Origin: Allolobophora icterica
Taxonomy: Eukaryota; Annelida; Clitellata; Crassiclitellata; Lumbricidae
Length of the DNA stretch: 64,000 nucleotides
Direction: 5' to 3'
Assembly: GCA_963556255.1 (NCBI GenBank)
Contig: OY744613.1
Coordinates: 40,643,409-40,707,408 of the forward strand
In this document: one piece after another, positions 11,572 to 23,090 of the stretch
How positions within the stretch are numbered: the stretch's first letter is position 1
Layout: each line of letters opens with the position of its first letter
Notes under the pieces: model-generated
Seen by the model: only the letters and a program-made list of their open reading frames with translations
The model's database searches: none
Told to the model about the DNA's origin: nothing
Position numbers and translations under genes: made by a program

Positions 11572-12276
11572 CACTGGCGTAAACTTGTCCAAAATATTGG
11601 TGGGGCAAAATATTGGTGGGGCAAAATATTGGTGGGGCATGGGGTCTGGACCAGTGGTGCAAAAAAGTTTTTTCAAGATGAAACGTTGTTTGTTGTTGTT
11701 TTTCGGTTTTTTGGCTTTATGGTTTTTGTTGTTTTGGTTGTTTTTAAGTTTTTCTGATTTCGGATCATAAAAATCATGAAAAATGGCATGAACAAGAGCT
11801 CCACCTCTGTAAATTTAGTTGCGATTTCCGAAAATTTAAAATCATTTAATCAATGCTATTAAAATAACTTCTACAAAAATAAGAAATTTATTTTTTTAAA
11901 CAAATTTTGTGGTTTTCTTTTTGTTGTTGTTTAAAGCAAAATCCGAAAAAGCTTTTTTCACCTCTGGTCTGGACAGTCAGCAAAGGCTTCCGGTGTTACG
12001 TTAATGCGTATGAAATGGGTGTTTTGTTTACATGTAAATCTGTTTCACATTGAAGATATTGAAGATAAAAATAAATCTTTGTTTCCATTATGGATTTCTA
12101 ATAGTATTTCAGTTCTGTGTCTGTTTTTCTGTTTCTGAAGAAACTTTTCTGTATCGAAACATCACATTTTAATATTTGAAGAAATTCTCCTCTCGATTTT
12201 TGGGGGGCATTGCCCCGGCTCCTCAATTATTGGGGGGGCACGTGCCCCGGCTGACCCCCCAGAGTCTACGCCTATG
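11572..12276. mobile_element. 705-bp hAT MITE
   Basis: It begins CACTGGCGTAAAC and ends GTCTACGCCTATG, which are imperfect inverted repeats. It has a perfect 8-bp TSD, CCTGGCCG (11564-11571 and 12277-12284). The left end holds three tandem AATATTGGTGGGGCA units; the right end has GGGGGGCA and GCCCCGGCT runs. It splits the 3' terminal repeat of the host transposon, whose sequence resumes exactly after the TSD when compared with 29795-29850. Confidence 0.92.
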
Positions 12277-12438
12277 CCTGGCCGATATTAATTTTGAAAC
12301 TTCAAATTATAGACACACCCTAATGTATAATTATATAAATGCCTGCTTTGTAATCAGAACGTCTGAAATCGCTGCCTATTTAACCTAAATGATTTTGCAT
12401 TAGTAGAAGAAAAATTCCGGTTTCACTTCACTCTGGTG

Positions 12439-12607
12439 CAATGCTCGAAATGGAAAATTTTACGAAACGGAACGCTAGTCAAAGATATATGGAAGTATTC
12501 ACGTTAATTTCATAGTATTTTCCACAATAATTCATTTGACGAACCGGAACGGAACGCTGACGAACCGGAACGGCGTTCCGGTGCGTTCCGGTCCATTTCG
12601 AGTTCTG
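12439..12607. mobile_element. 169-bp hAT MITE
   Basis: The inverted ends share CTCGAAATGGA. The flanking 8-bp TSD CTCTGGTG is perfect (12431-12438 and 12608-12615). The interior repeats AACCGGAACG. Confidence 0.92.
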
Positions 12608-12615
12608 CTCTGGTG

Positions 12616-13149
12616 CTATATAAATTCTCTATTGACTTCACCCATCACCGTCTTTTTTCAAGGGAGAAATTATAGCACCAGTGTGTAGGCCTAGTGAAAA
12701 CGGCACTTCTCGTCTACTAGAGTAGATTTGGCATAACACTAAGAGATATTTAGTGTGGAATGACCTGCGAGTATCGGGGAACTATATCTCTCTCCAGTAC
12801 CCGTTCAGACTCGTCGAATGCTAGAGAAAAAGAATAATCAGCATCGTCATTATTATCGCCATCTGCGTTAATTTAACAGAATTTAATTAACTGACAAAGG
12901 CAGTGTATTTACGACTATCTGACAGATCTAAGCAACTGCGTTTAAAGATAGCAAATGTATATTGCATTTGTATGTTAACAATCTCTGACGATCTTTTGCC
13001 TATTCGTGGCCTTATTACTTAATTCTTTATGCATATATATGAATAATATATACCATCAAATGCCGTGGGATATATCGTTGACTAAATACTGGAACTACCG
13101 AAGCCAATAGGCCTATGATGATTAAAACGAACCAAGGCAAAAGTAGAAC
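12616..13149. other. Unassigned intergenic sequence
   Basis: No ORF or repeat was recognised. Two TAGGCCTA octamers occur at 12686 and 13108. Confidence 0.4.
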
Positions 13150-13525
13150 AGGGAGTAACGGTTAGCAACCGAAGCCTGAGTAGGGGCCCGAAGAATAATG
13201 AATACGGTAACACATTGGCGCCAAGTGCAGAAGGTACCAAGATCGAATCCCGTAGCCCTCCATAAGGTTTACTCAGCCTTCTATTCGCTAGATGGCGGCG
13301 GTAGTTAAGTGAGTGTTAGGCCGTGATTGGCGTCCTGCGAGGCTGCCGTTAAAAACAGTCTCTTAATAGATCTCGTAAAACTGTTATCATGTGCTTCTAC
13401 CGTATACATGTATGTTAGGCGCCCTGCGTGGATGCCGTTTCTACTATATGTATGTTCACTGTACAGCGCAGTGCGGTTAGCATGCGCTTAATTAAAGAAA
13501 ATATATTATTATTATCTTTAATTTC
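13150..13525 (+). repeat. Candidate tRNA-derived SINE
   Basis: A degenerate A-box-like stretch (about 13158-13180) is followed by a B-box-like AAGATCGAATCCC near 13229. The stretch ends in an A-rich segment and (ATT)n near 13500-13517. This layout suits a SINE, but no second copy was found in the window and the A box is poor. Confidence 0.3.
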
Positions 13526-13779
13526 CGTAAAGTAGCTTCTATTACACATCAAGGAGTTTAGGGTGAAATTTCCTGGACGAGGTATACAGTATGCATGGAA
13601 TAGAGAAGTCAGTCTTAAGAACAGGTTTTAACACGATTTCAGTTGAATAAGAGAACACGTTTTAAAGCCTAAAATAATAATTATGGCCCACACATAAAAT
13701 TCAAGCCGATATTTTACAATTTACCATTGCAGAAATGTCGGCTTCGATTGAAGCTATATGCTATCCTTTTGATGTTTAC

Positions 13780-14084
13780 TCGAATGTTTCCAATAGGTTT
13801 CAGCAACCTATTGAACACTGTTTCAATGACACCCTCCAGGTGTCCACTTGCACAAACTTCCTGTAGATAATCTCCTTCTCTTTGTTCAAGACAATGGAAG
13901 TAGAGGGCTATACTATGACGAGCTTTGGCACCGACCAATCTCAGCTGAACCAATTCCAAAATCCGATTACTTTCGGCTGGGGATTTGTCACTGAGTATGT
14001 CAGCAATGCTTGTTACAATTTGCTGTTCTGCCTGATTCACGCACGCTCCCCCAGCATCAATGGTAGCATCAATCTTAGCGAGCA
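13780..14084 (-). CDS. Exon 3 of CARD gene: probable third death-fold domain
   Basis: Minus-strand exon of 305 bp with good signals: a pyrimidine-rich acceptor ending TTTTCAG before 14084 and the donor CGA|GTAAAC at 13780. It encodes about 100 mostly helical residues, including IVTSIADILSDKSPAES, NRILELVQLRL and ALYFHCLEQREGDYLQEV. The spacing and Leu pattern of the last helices resemble the two CARD exons upstream, so it is probably a CARD or related death-fold, though weaker in sequence. Its phase-1 start fits the phase of exon 2's donor. What follows downstream was not found. Confidence 0.5.
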
Positions 14085-15674
14085 CTGAAAAGCAACGAAA
14101 CATATTTTTTAAGCCTAAGTTGTTATTATTTATGGATACCAAAACTAACTTTTAATTCTATATCTATTATTGAACTTTCTACGCGAAAAGGTCAATAAAA
14201 CGGAGTTCCGAGACAAGTTTTCGCCAATAAATTGTTCACGGTCGTTAACAATAGTCAAATCAAGACATGCGAACACGTAAGCTTTGGATCATAGACCCTG
14301 CCTTCTAGGTACCGGCCCACTATTCCGGCGGTTCGCTATTCCGGGGGTCCGCTATTCCGGGGATCGGCCGGAGTATACATACATACAACATACATGCATG
14401 CATACATACATACATACATGCATACAAACATTCATACATACATACATACATGCTTACATACATGTATACAAATATACATACATGCATACATACATGTATG
14501 TATATATACATACATGCATGCATACATGCTTGTATGCATACATACATACACGCATACATTCATACATGCATGCATGCATGGATGTATGTATGCATGTTTG
14601 TATGTATGTGTGCATGTTTGTATGCATGTATGTACGTGTATATGCATGCATGTATCTTGTATGTATGTATATTCCGGCGGATCCCCGGAATAGCGGACCC
14701 CCAGAATAGCGGACCCCCGGAATAGTGGACCGGAACCGCCTTCTACCGATTAAGCGACCTTACAATAAAAATACTATGAAAAATTCTACTACAATATTAT
14801 GTCTCCCATACTAATAACGTTAGTGCTGTAATAATAAGAAAAGAATAAGTGTTTGGAAACGTTAAGATTATAAGGATAAAAACTAGAATAGCCCTACTCG
14901 TTTTCAGTGTGAGGAATCCCATATGAAAGTCGTCCAGTCAATGGCGTCTGGCCTTAATTTCATTTCTTTATCTTCTAGTTATTTCTTTATCTTAACGATG
15001 AGCAACTTTCCTTGCATTCAACTGCAGTGTTGTTGCGAATACTTATGCGCTACCGTAAGTCTTAAAATATGGCTCTACGATTACATCCGTTGTATAAACA
15101 GTCGTTTACCACATTTATGACAGAATAATCAGCAGAAATAGTATTCAGCATCGGCACCCCAAGAGCAGGTTCACACCACCCTTGGGTGCCGCAGCATCCA
15201 AGTCGGGAGACACGGCTCTATAACACATTGTCAACTACTTTAACAATATTACGAACATTGCACATCACATAGCAATATTCAACTTCAGGTAATCAATTCT
15301 TGGGAATCGGCTCAATATGTGATTTTAGCCTGCCATAAGTTGAACTTTTGAACTCAATTAGCTGGCTATTTCCACAACCCGAGGGTTTAGAAATATGTGA
15401 TAAAAACGTCGTACTAATAGGCCTACATACAGGAAAATGCTTATGACAAAACCTCATTGGCAGTATTCAAAATTAATATCTTAGCTATTAAAAATTCTCA
15501 CTCCCGATTAATCTGGCTCCATTTCCTGAAATTTTCCTAACTTTATCTTGGACAGAAGTGGTCCAGGCGCTGACGGTGGATAGGCTGGTCTCAGTGACGA
15601 AGATTTTGAGTTAATTAAGAATTTTTTACTATGGATAATATGTGAAGACATAAGTGTCTGAACATAAAACGTAC
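14085..15674. other. Intron between CARD exons 2 and 3
   Basis: This non-coding stretch contains a 430-bp foldback MITE at 14308-14737 and a TAGGCCTA octamer at 15418. No further exon is evident. Confidence 0.5.
14308..14737. mobile_element. Foldback MITE with (CATA/TATG)n core
   Basis: The outer arms are about 60-bp near-perfect inverted repeats built from a CTATTCCGGGGGTCCG unit repeated three times, starting GGTACCGG and ending CCGGAACC. Between them lies about 290 bp of CATA/TATG microsatellite. A perfect 8-bp TSD, GCCTTCTA, flanks it (14300-14307 and 14738-14745). GG termini with an 8-bp TSD could fit Merlin, but no transposase is present. Confidence 0.85.
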
Positions 15675-15980
15675 ATCCGCCTTTCTCAAATATTTCTGCA
15701 ATGTGGCTTTGATTGGAAGCATGAAGGCATTTGATTGTCTGCAAATAGCTGTTTAAACTGCATCTTCTCATCAGTTTAATCAGTTCTTCGTTTTTCGCAT
15801 AAGATGTTGGCTTCGAAGAAATCAATTCCTTCTGTCTGTTATTGATGACTCCGGTAGTAAACATTCGAGGAAGTAGATCACCTGTGTCCAGGAGATCAAC
15901 CAACCATTCTTCGTTTGCATTGATTATTGAGAGTTCTTTCGCAGACAAAGGCCAATCTCCACCAAATTCTGGTTTACGTT
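15675..15980 (-). CDS. Exon 2 of CARD gene: CARD domain
   Basis: The exon begins after the acceptor TTTCTAG at 15981 and ends at a donor GAT|GTACGT at 15675, which leaves phase 1 and joins exon 3 in frame. The protein, about 100 residues, reads as a canonical caspase recruitment domain. NANEEWLVDLLDTGDLLPRM (helices 1-2) is followed by a GVINNRQKELI turn, PTSYAKNEELIKLMRRCS, and CLHASNQSHIAEIFEKGG as the last helix. CARDs make homotypic contacts in caspase, NLR, RIG-I-like and adaptor proteins. Without the downstream domain the protein class is open. Confidence 0.75.
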
Positions 15981-16005
15981 CTAGAAACGAAGTAACAACC
16001 AACAT

Positions 16006-16506
16006 AAACCAGTTTCTTAATACAGCAAAAGCAGATACTTTACAGTTTAGGAATGCTTGTTAAGAGAAATTTATATCAATTATCGTTCAATGTAACATAC
16101 ATTAACCGCAGATACATTTAAATTTCTTAACAGGTCATCTGTTCGTCTGTTTCCCTACTGGAGAGGCATCGTGATGGAAACTGTAATCCTATCGTGGAGG
16201 ATTAGCAGTTTTAAATGGGACCACTATTATACACTGTCTCATACTTACAGAAAATATTCGAGAGCAATATGAAAGTTGTGGTTCGAAGCAAGTGATTTTG
16301 CGGATGAACATGGCCTATGTGCAAGTTACATTCTGGTATTACAAGATTCTAGCGAAAAACTCATGTGAAAAGTTATAATCGATTACATCAGCTTACTTCG
16401 TGTCGACTTGTACTCGTTAATAAAAATGAGAACATTTGTGTCTTCACGATTTGCCAACAAGAACAGACAGAACTGTAGGTTGAAGAAGAAGTGAATGGAA
16501 TGGTTA
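16006..16506. other. Intron between CARD exons 1 and 2
   Basis: No ORF or repeat was recognised. The splice join between exons 1 and 2 could not be made phase-consistent by eye, so a small extra exon or a damaged donor is possible here. Confidence 0.4.
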
Positions 16507-16785
16507 TCAGTTATATACAAGAATAAACTCGCCTCCATTTGCAATCAGATAGTTCGCAAGATGAGTCTGCTTTGAATCTCTTAGAGCCTCGATCAGTTCT
16601 TTGAATTTCTCTTTGAGTATAATGCAGTCAATGATCATCATGTTTCTTTTACGATAAAGACGCTGATCCTTGATCTCAGCGATTTCCCTTTCGGATAGAG
16701 CATTTCTCGCGCGTAGTTTGCTAAGCAATCCAAAATCCGGATCCATCCATTCCTCCAGAAAGTCTTTGTTCACTGGTCCTGTCAT
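16507..16785 (-). CDS. Exon 1 of CARD gene: CARD domain, with start codon
   Basis: A frame opens with ATG in good context (AGAAATGAC) at 16785, preceded by an in-frame stop. It encodes a CARD: MDPDFGLLSKLRARNALSER, EIAEIKDQRLYRKRN, and EALRDSKQTHLANYLIANGG, the same last-helix pattern as exon 2 and ending in the same NGG/KGG position. The frame runs past that into EFILVYN and a stop, which is probably intron sequence. GTATAT after CTT, or GTTTAT after GGCGA, are donor candidates, but neither gives phase 1. Tandem CARDs at an N-terminus are seen in RIG-I-like receptors and some NLR or adaptor proteins. No helicase or NACHT is seen in the window. Confidence 0.65.
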   Translation of the reverse strand: MTGPVNKDFLEEWMDPDFGLLSKLRARNALSEREIAEIKDQRLYRKRNMMIIDCIILKEKFKELIEALRDSKQTHLANYLIANGGEFILVYN

Positions 16786-16857
16786 TTCTGGTTTTGTGCT
16801 GATCAGCTAAACCATTCAACGACAATGCACTCATCAACTGCAAAACAGTTGTTCCAG

Positions 16858-16864
16858 ATTTATA
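16858..16864 (-). promoter_or_regulatory. Possible TATA box of CARD gene
   Basis: TATAAAT on the minus strand lies 73 bp upstream of the exon 1 ATG, a plausible spacing for a short 5' UTR. A pyrimidine-rich TTTTGCAG slightly downstream could instead be an acceptor of a 5' UTR exon. Confidence 0.25.
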
Positions 16865-17329
16865 GATCATCTCGAACATTTAATTCGATAAAATTACCCA
16901 TGCACACCTGTCTCTGAGAAAACTGGCGCGATTCACAATCCATGAGTTACAGAGAAATCGGAAAGTTTAGTCTACGGACAGAAAAACGTCGTGTAGATGT
17001 TTTCGGATGCTTGATAAGACACCTCTTGAAACCCTCTATAAAAGCACTGCCTACTATATTCCAAAATGAATAAGTTCGCTAAGAAAAAAGCCAATTAGTA
17101 AACGTATAGTGCTCATTTAGCTAGAGCTGAAGCAACGGATTTCTTTCGAGAGTTTAAAGTTCATATCATGGTCAGAGTTTCCTAACTTGTTTTTCATCGA
17201 GGAAGAGAAAGATGACAGCCTACGGAGTCCGCAGAACATGGTTTAAGTCATGGCTTAAGTCATGGTATACCGCTCCATGTTAAGATGGAAACGTCATTTT
17301 GAATTTTTTGTTAATAAACATTTATAAAA
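16865..17329. other. Upstream region of CARD gene
   Basis: Nothing clearly recognisable. A direct repeat AAGTCATGG occurs at about 17247 and 17258. Confidence 0.35.
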
Positions 17330-17575
17330 CGCCTCTAGTAGGGTGAATCGTTCAGGGGTGCTCCCAGTGCGCAAGGCCACAAGAAAAGAAATAAGTTCTG
17401 AGGGAAGCAAAAGAAGACGAGGGGTACCTATTAAAATTTGAGCGTGAGTAGAACTGTAGAAGGAGATAGTGTATTCCAGAGAGAGGGATCACTTGACGCA
17501 AAAGATCGTGACTGCGCCATAGCTGTTCTAGTATTGGGAACTTAAAGATCCAGTCTGCTCGAGGAGCGAAGTGGA
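17330..17575 (-). mobile_element. 3'-terminal LINE fragment of the A family
   Basis: On the minus strand it encodes the last part of the C-terminal RT region (WNTLSPST-like text). It ends with the GCGCACTGGGAGCACCCCTGA and GAGGCGTTTTATAAA 3' UTR seen in LINEs A and F. It is severely 5'-truncated. Confidence 0.65.
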
Positions 17576-18719
17576 CGATGCGAAGAGACAGAAAGAGGTG
17601 AATTATACCCCGTCATCGATCGAATCGAGTGCTACGATCGACAAGAGGACGACTCGTTCAACTTTGCCGACTAGTCGTCCTCTTGTCGACTCAATCGACT
17701 TGACAAATAAACGATCGACTTGGTCGATTTTTGCTGACGAATGTTGCATTCTTATATTCCAATACCTAAAATACTCATGAATTCAATTGCACACTCTTCC
17801 TCAAACTGTCAAACTGTGATTGAACTATTAAATAAAATCTCAGGTATTACATTGATATTGTGTGAGGTTGACTTGAGTTAGTCTCTCAAAAATTCATACT
17901 ACACACTGTACGCTCCAGACAAGTCAACTGCACAGCACGTGTCAGAGGACACGCGATTTTAGGCCCCTCTTATATTCATGTAAATATTAAGCCACGCTGT
18001 CGCCGTCGACTCGATCAACTAGGCTACACGGGAATCTCCTAGATTATGGGTACAGAAATTAGTACCAGGCTACCAGCTCAATAAATAAGACGGCAGTAGA
18101 GGGCGTAAGTGCCGTGTCTAGATTATTGTTAGTTCAAGAAGCTTTAAACTATTCAAGATTACTGAAGTTAGTTACTGTAGTAGTCTGTAGTTTAACGCAT
18201 CTTAGTCTCTCCATTTCACTGTAAAAGTGGAAAAAGTATGACCCATCTATACAGGTTTCACTGAACTGAAAAGGTGAACTGCAAGAACGATATTAAATAA
18301 AGCCTGACCATGAGGATGGCGGTCATGGCTAAATTGACGAAGCTGGAAATACAAGTCAATACTTTAGGGGGAAGGAGGACACAGTTGATAACATCCATTA
18401 ATTTACCACATACTTTACCTGCGGACATAAAAATAGGTCAGCAAGACTGAATATGTGTCGCTTCATCCAGCAACATCGTTTGAGTTGTTTAATGCAGACA
18501 GAAACTGGTATTTTTACATTTTCATGTTTTTGGTACTTTAAAGTAAATTTTTGCCTAATCGCTCGGCCGAATTTTTCACAAAGGTATGTATAACGTAGGT
18601 ATTTACGTGTACATGTTTTGTAAACATAATTTCATTGGGTATTTAATGGATAAATGAAAAAAATAACACGCGCCGCGGGTTTATCAGTATGTGTCTTTGG
18701 ATGAACAACGTATGGTGTA
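17576..18719. other. Unassigned, with TCGA-rich repeat patches
   Basis: At 17612-17730 and around 18000-18020, and again at 60245-60330, there are stretches rich in GTCGACTCGATCGA-type words, some in inverted orientation (GACAAGAGGACGACT at about 17639 versus AGTCGTCCTCTTGTC at about 17672). They may be remnants of a TIR element. The remainder, 18070-18719, shows nothing. Confidence 0.35.
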
Positions 18720-18750
18720 GTACACAGTCGATCAGTGATCGACTGTGTAC
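18720..18750. repeat. 31-bp perfect palindrome of pogo-like ends
   Basis: Two copies of TACACAGTCGATCA face each other with one base between them. The same word occurs at 59424-59437 and its inverse at 59600-59612, beside a pogo-like transposase. It looks like two inverted transposon ends with no interior. Confidence 0.7.
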
Positions 18751-18796
18751 CCACCATTGTTTTTATAAAATAAAATAAAATGTCAAAAATTGCACC

Positions 18797-18834
18797 ATAT
18801 ATATATGTATATATATATATATACATATACATAC

Positions 18835-18868
<34 letters not shown>
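18797..18868. repeat. (AT)n microsatellite, left flank of LTR element 1
   Basis: AT array with a few AC changes. LTR element 1 starts directly inside it. Confidence 0.95.
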
Positions 18869-19348
18869 TGTTGCGAGTTGCCTACAGCCATCCCGCCATT
18901 ATCATCCTCACGTGCACTTGCTAACCTTAGTTAAGACGCACCTCGTTTGAAGCTAGAAGTAGGATGGTCTCGTTGGCTATATATAGCAGTGTTCTTGTGT
19001 CTACAAGGAGACCGGTTTTAGTTAAGTAAGGCGTAAGACGTGCACTGGTTGTGTCACGCATTGTAAGTACCCTTTTGTGGTCGTTTTCCGAGAGTGTACC
19101 CTACGTGGTCGCTACTCATGTTTAATTGCCGGTTCTCGAGTTGTATCTTCCTTTGTGGAGTTTGTGCAGACGTCTTCTCGGAAAGTCTGTCTTTTGTCGT
19201 TTGGTTTTGTCTCGTATGTGTGAGTATCGCTTCAATTATGTACATAGTGTAAATATACGTTTTATCAATATTGCGAAAGTCTTCGTTTTTCTTGTCATTT
19301 CTCATATCATTCTAACTCACATTTCACCTCTAGACTAACAAGCTAACA
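18869..19348 (+). repeat. 5' LTR of element 1
   Basis: Starts TGTTGCGAGTTGCC and ends AAGCTAACA, the usual TG...CA. It contains a TATATATAG box at about 18980, a plausible promoter for the element transcript. Confidence 0.93.
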
Positions 19349-19349
19349 T

Positions 19350-19367
19350 ATGGTTGCTCGTCCTTAA
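19350..19367 (+). promoter_or_regulatory. Primer-binding site of element 1
   Basis: Just inside the 5' LTR the sequence reads TGGTTGCTCGTCC. In copy 2 it is TGGGGGCTCGTCC, which matches the first 13 bases of the well-known proline-tRNA primer site. Copy 1 carries two changes. Confidence 0.6.
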
Positions 19368-19498
19368 AATTCATCGTTTTCCGTTTTGTTTACTTGGAAA
19401 TTTTGAGCGTTGACTTCGGAAATTTTGAAAATGCGTAAATTGGGATAATTTTGGTCCTATAGTCGTTTTGTTTGAATTGAGTGGCATAAGTTTCTAAA

Positions 19499-21634
19499 AT
19501 GGAAAATTCGCTACCGTTTAAGCCGTTGGAATGTGCAGATATTTTCGATATGTCTGTCGAAGAGATGAAGGAAAGTTTAAATAGTTTAGGAGTAGGAATA
19601 AAAACTTGGAATGAGGTAGAGCTGCAGAAAATGGTCTGGGTAGCTCTTGACGAGTTAAAAAGGAAAAAATTTGAAATTTGGGCACAGAAGGTTGACGAAG
19701 AAAGAGTTCGAATTCATGAGCAGAAAATGAAAGAGTATGAAATGGATATAGCACGTCCGAAAGCGACTAAGAGTGTAGAATTCGTCACGGGCGTAGACAT
19801 GTCTGTACAAGTGAAGGATGGGCCGACTAAAATGGTCGACGCTGGCTACTTGTCATGCTGTTCGTCTGGTTATGTGTATACGCCCACTGGACTTTCTCGC
19901 AATATTGTTGTGTTGAGAGATACTAGTTCTTTGCAAAGCTTGGCTAGCAAGGAATAATTGCATGCTAATGAGTTCTGTGACACCGGTGAGGTACGACTTA
20001 TTGGGGTTTTTTCGGGCGTCACATTTTGGGTTTCTTTGGTTGAAATTCGAGTTGAGTCTAAATTTGCTAACGGCACTATCTTATGTGGGTTGGTAGACCA
20101 TTTGCCACCTGGCATTCACGTTCTGATTGGTAACGACTTTAGTACACAGGATGAGATAAATGTGGGCGTGACGACGCGCGCTCAAGTTAAATTGACCGAT
20201 TCTGGCTCTTTACCTGTGTCGCATACTCAATCTGTAGAAGATAAGTCTGTTGATATAAATGTGCAGTTAGACGATAAACTAAATCAAGGTGTGTCGCTAA
20301 ATATTTCGGATAGTTTGTACACCGAGTCTGTGGAAATTAACGACTGTGACGATACGGGACTGAATGAAGGTGATTTATCGAGTTTGTTCACTGAAACGGA
20401 TGAGGTGAACGTGTGCAGGTATTCTGGCCGTATTGAATTTATAAATTTGTTTTCTAATACTCCTGAGTTCTTTGGTGAGCCAAGGGCAAACACTTCGGAT
20501 GTTGATGAAGGTGTGTCATCGGACGATTTGGTTCGGTTGTTTGACGAAGACAACGAGGATGATGTTGCGCCAGTTGACTTACTTTGTTTCTGTCAAGATG
20601 AGTATGTTTTGTCATCTTTATTTGCAAGTGATGATGAGTCGAGTGAGATAGTGGTCGATGAACTGAATGACTGTGAATGGTTCAAAGGTATTTTGTATGA
20701 GTCTCTTGATGGTATTTCGAAGGATTTAGATTTTGACTCGACTGTGCACAGTGATGATAGTTTCGTTCATAGTTTGAAGGAGGTGAATGAGAATGTGTTT
20801 ATGCCTCGAGGTTGTGTTCAGAATAGTCAGAGTTTGACAGTACCTTTGCATCCGAATGATTTAATTTGTGAATGTAAGGCTGATGTAATGGATTGGAGCT
20901 TGACAGGAAAGACTTTGCCTGTATTTGATAGGTCTGTTTCACAGAATGTGTTGTTTCACGAGATGCATTTGACTAGAGAGGTTTGTTTTATGAGCGAATG
21001 CTTCGAGTTGTCAGTAACTTTGAGTTGTGGCACTATGGTTTTGGTGAATGACTCGCTTCATGCGCATTGGCTGTGTTGTTGCCTTTCGTTTAGTTGGACT
21101 GTATTCCAAGGCAGTGGCATATCTTGTACAATGATGTCTGTTTGCCAGTGGTTTTCTGTTTACATACATCGTAGATATTTGTGGTCTGCATTTCGAGTGT
21201 TTGGGAAGCTATGTGTTTTGTGCGTTGATGAGCTTGATTGTTCAGAGCCAATGATTGATTCTCTTGTGAACCGTTGTACTGATTCTAATGCTGTTGGAAG
21301 AGTTTATTTACAGAGATGTTCTGTTTTGGATCGTGTTGGTGGATGTCGACGGAGCAAGCGACTGCGAATGTGGAACCGATCTTCTGCTTCATCGACCAAG
21401 TTCGTGGCAATGGTGGTCCTGCTGATGACACTGTGCTACTATGTTGGTGATGTCTCGCTGTCGGACGATGATGTTTCTTCGACTGTGCTGCACAATGGCG
21501 TGCGTTGTCAATTCGCATGCGTGTCACGACCGAGGAAGGTAGTGGTCAATACGGACTACGCTTTTCGACGACACTTTGGACCGTTGGTCTCTTCACTTGC
21601 CTATGTCGGTGAGGGCAATCGCGTTCGATTCTAG
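19499..21634 (+). pseudogene. SAP-like/protease polyprotein of LTR element 1
   Basis: The ORF starts MENSLPFKPLE. An N-terminal helical segment (about 15-55, MSVEEMKESLNSLG) resembles the SAP-like start of some Ty3/Gypsy gag proteins. An aspartic protease follows: the catalytic triad position reads LRDTSS instead of DTG, and HVLIGND marks the second half. The rest is long, acidic, then Cys-rich with one hydrophobic segment (FVAMVVLLMTLCYYVG). A TAA at 19955-19957, just after the active site, replaces a Leu codon present in copy 2. A one-base difference near 21610 ends the frame early. No capsid, zinc knuckle, RT or integrase is seen. Confidence 0.8.
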
Positions 21635-21889
21635 GCATTGGACTTTGCTCTTCGAAGGAAATTTCTTTACGTCGCTCAGGATCCTTGGAGTCGACCGGCG
21701 AGCGAATCGCCATAGGGGTTTTTGCGGTTGGGGGTTATTGCTTTGTAGGTGTTTGTTGGTTGTGTTTTTGTGTTTTCTAGTAGACTGTTATGTTGATGAA
21801 CTTGAGATCGTTTCACTTCATGTACATTTGTAGTTTTCGCATGGTCGGAAACACTTTAAATGTTTCCTCTTTTTCGTTGTCGGGGGGTC

Positions 21890-22946
<1,057 letters not shown>

Positions 22947-23090
22947 GACCCCCCCACTACGAAAAAGAGGAAACATTAAGAGTGTTTCCGACCATGCAAA
23001 AACTACAAATGTACATGAATCGAAACTATCTCTAAAGTTCAACAACATAACAGTCCACTAGAAACGTTTACAACACAAAAAGAGAATCAT

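Larger units (their letters stand above)
9108..12322 (+). mobile_element. Divergent hAT-like transposon, copy 1
   Basis: The element starts TAGGGTGTTTTTATAAT and ends with the inverted form ATAGACACACCCTA. It is flanked by a perfect 8-bp TSD, ATGTATAA, at 9100-9107 and 12323-12330. The inverted ends are long and imperfect, about 150 bp, and share the blocks GGCCAGGT and ACTGGCGCAA. TAGGG fits the hAT terminal consensus YARNG. It carries the transposase pseudogene 9617-11366, and a later hAT MITE (11572-12276) sits in its right end. Confidence 0.88.

Noticed and set aside
14284..14725. Long overlapping frames rich in Tyr-Met-His-Thr or Cys-Met-Tyr-Val on both strands (also 31619-32096)
   Set aside because: They are translations of CATA/TATG microsatellite in all frames and lie inside MITEs.
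17030..17050. Plus-strand TATAAAAG as a core promoter
   Set aside because: No gene follows on the plus strand, so the match is probably chance.
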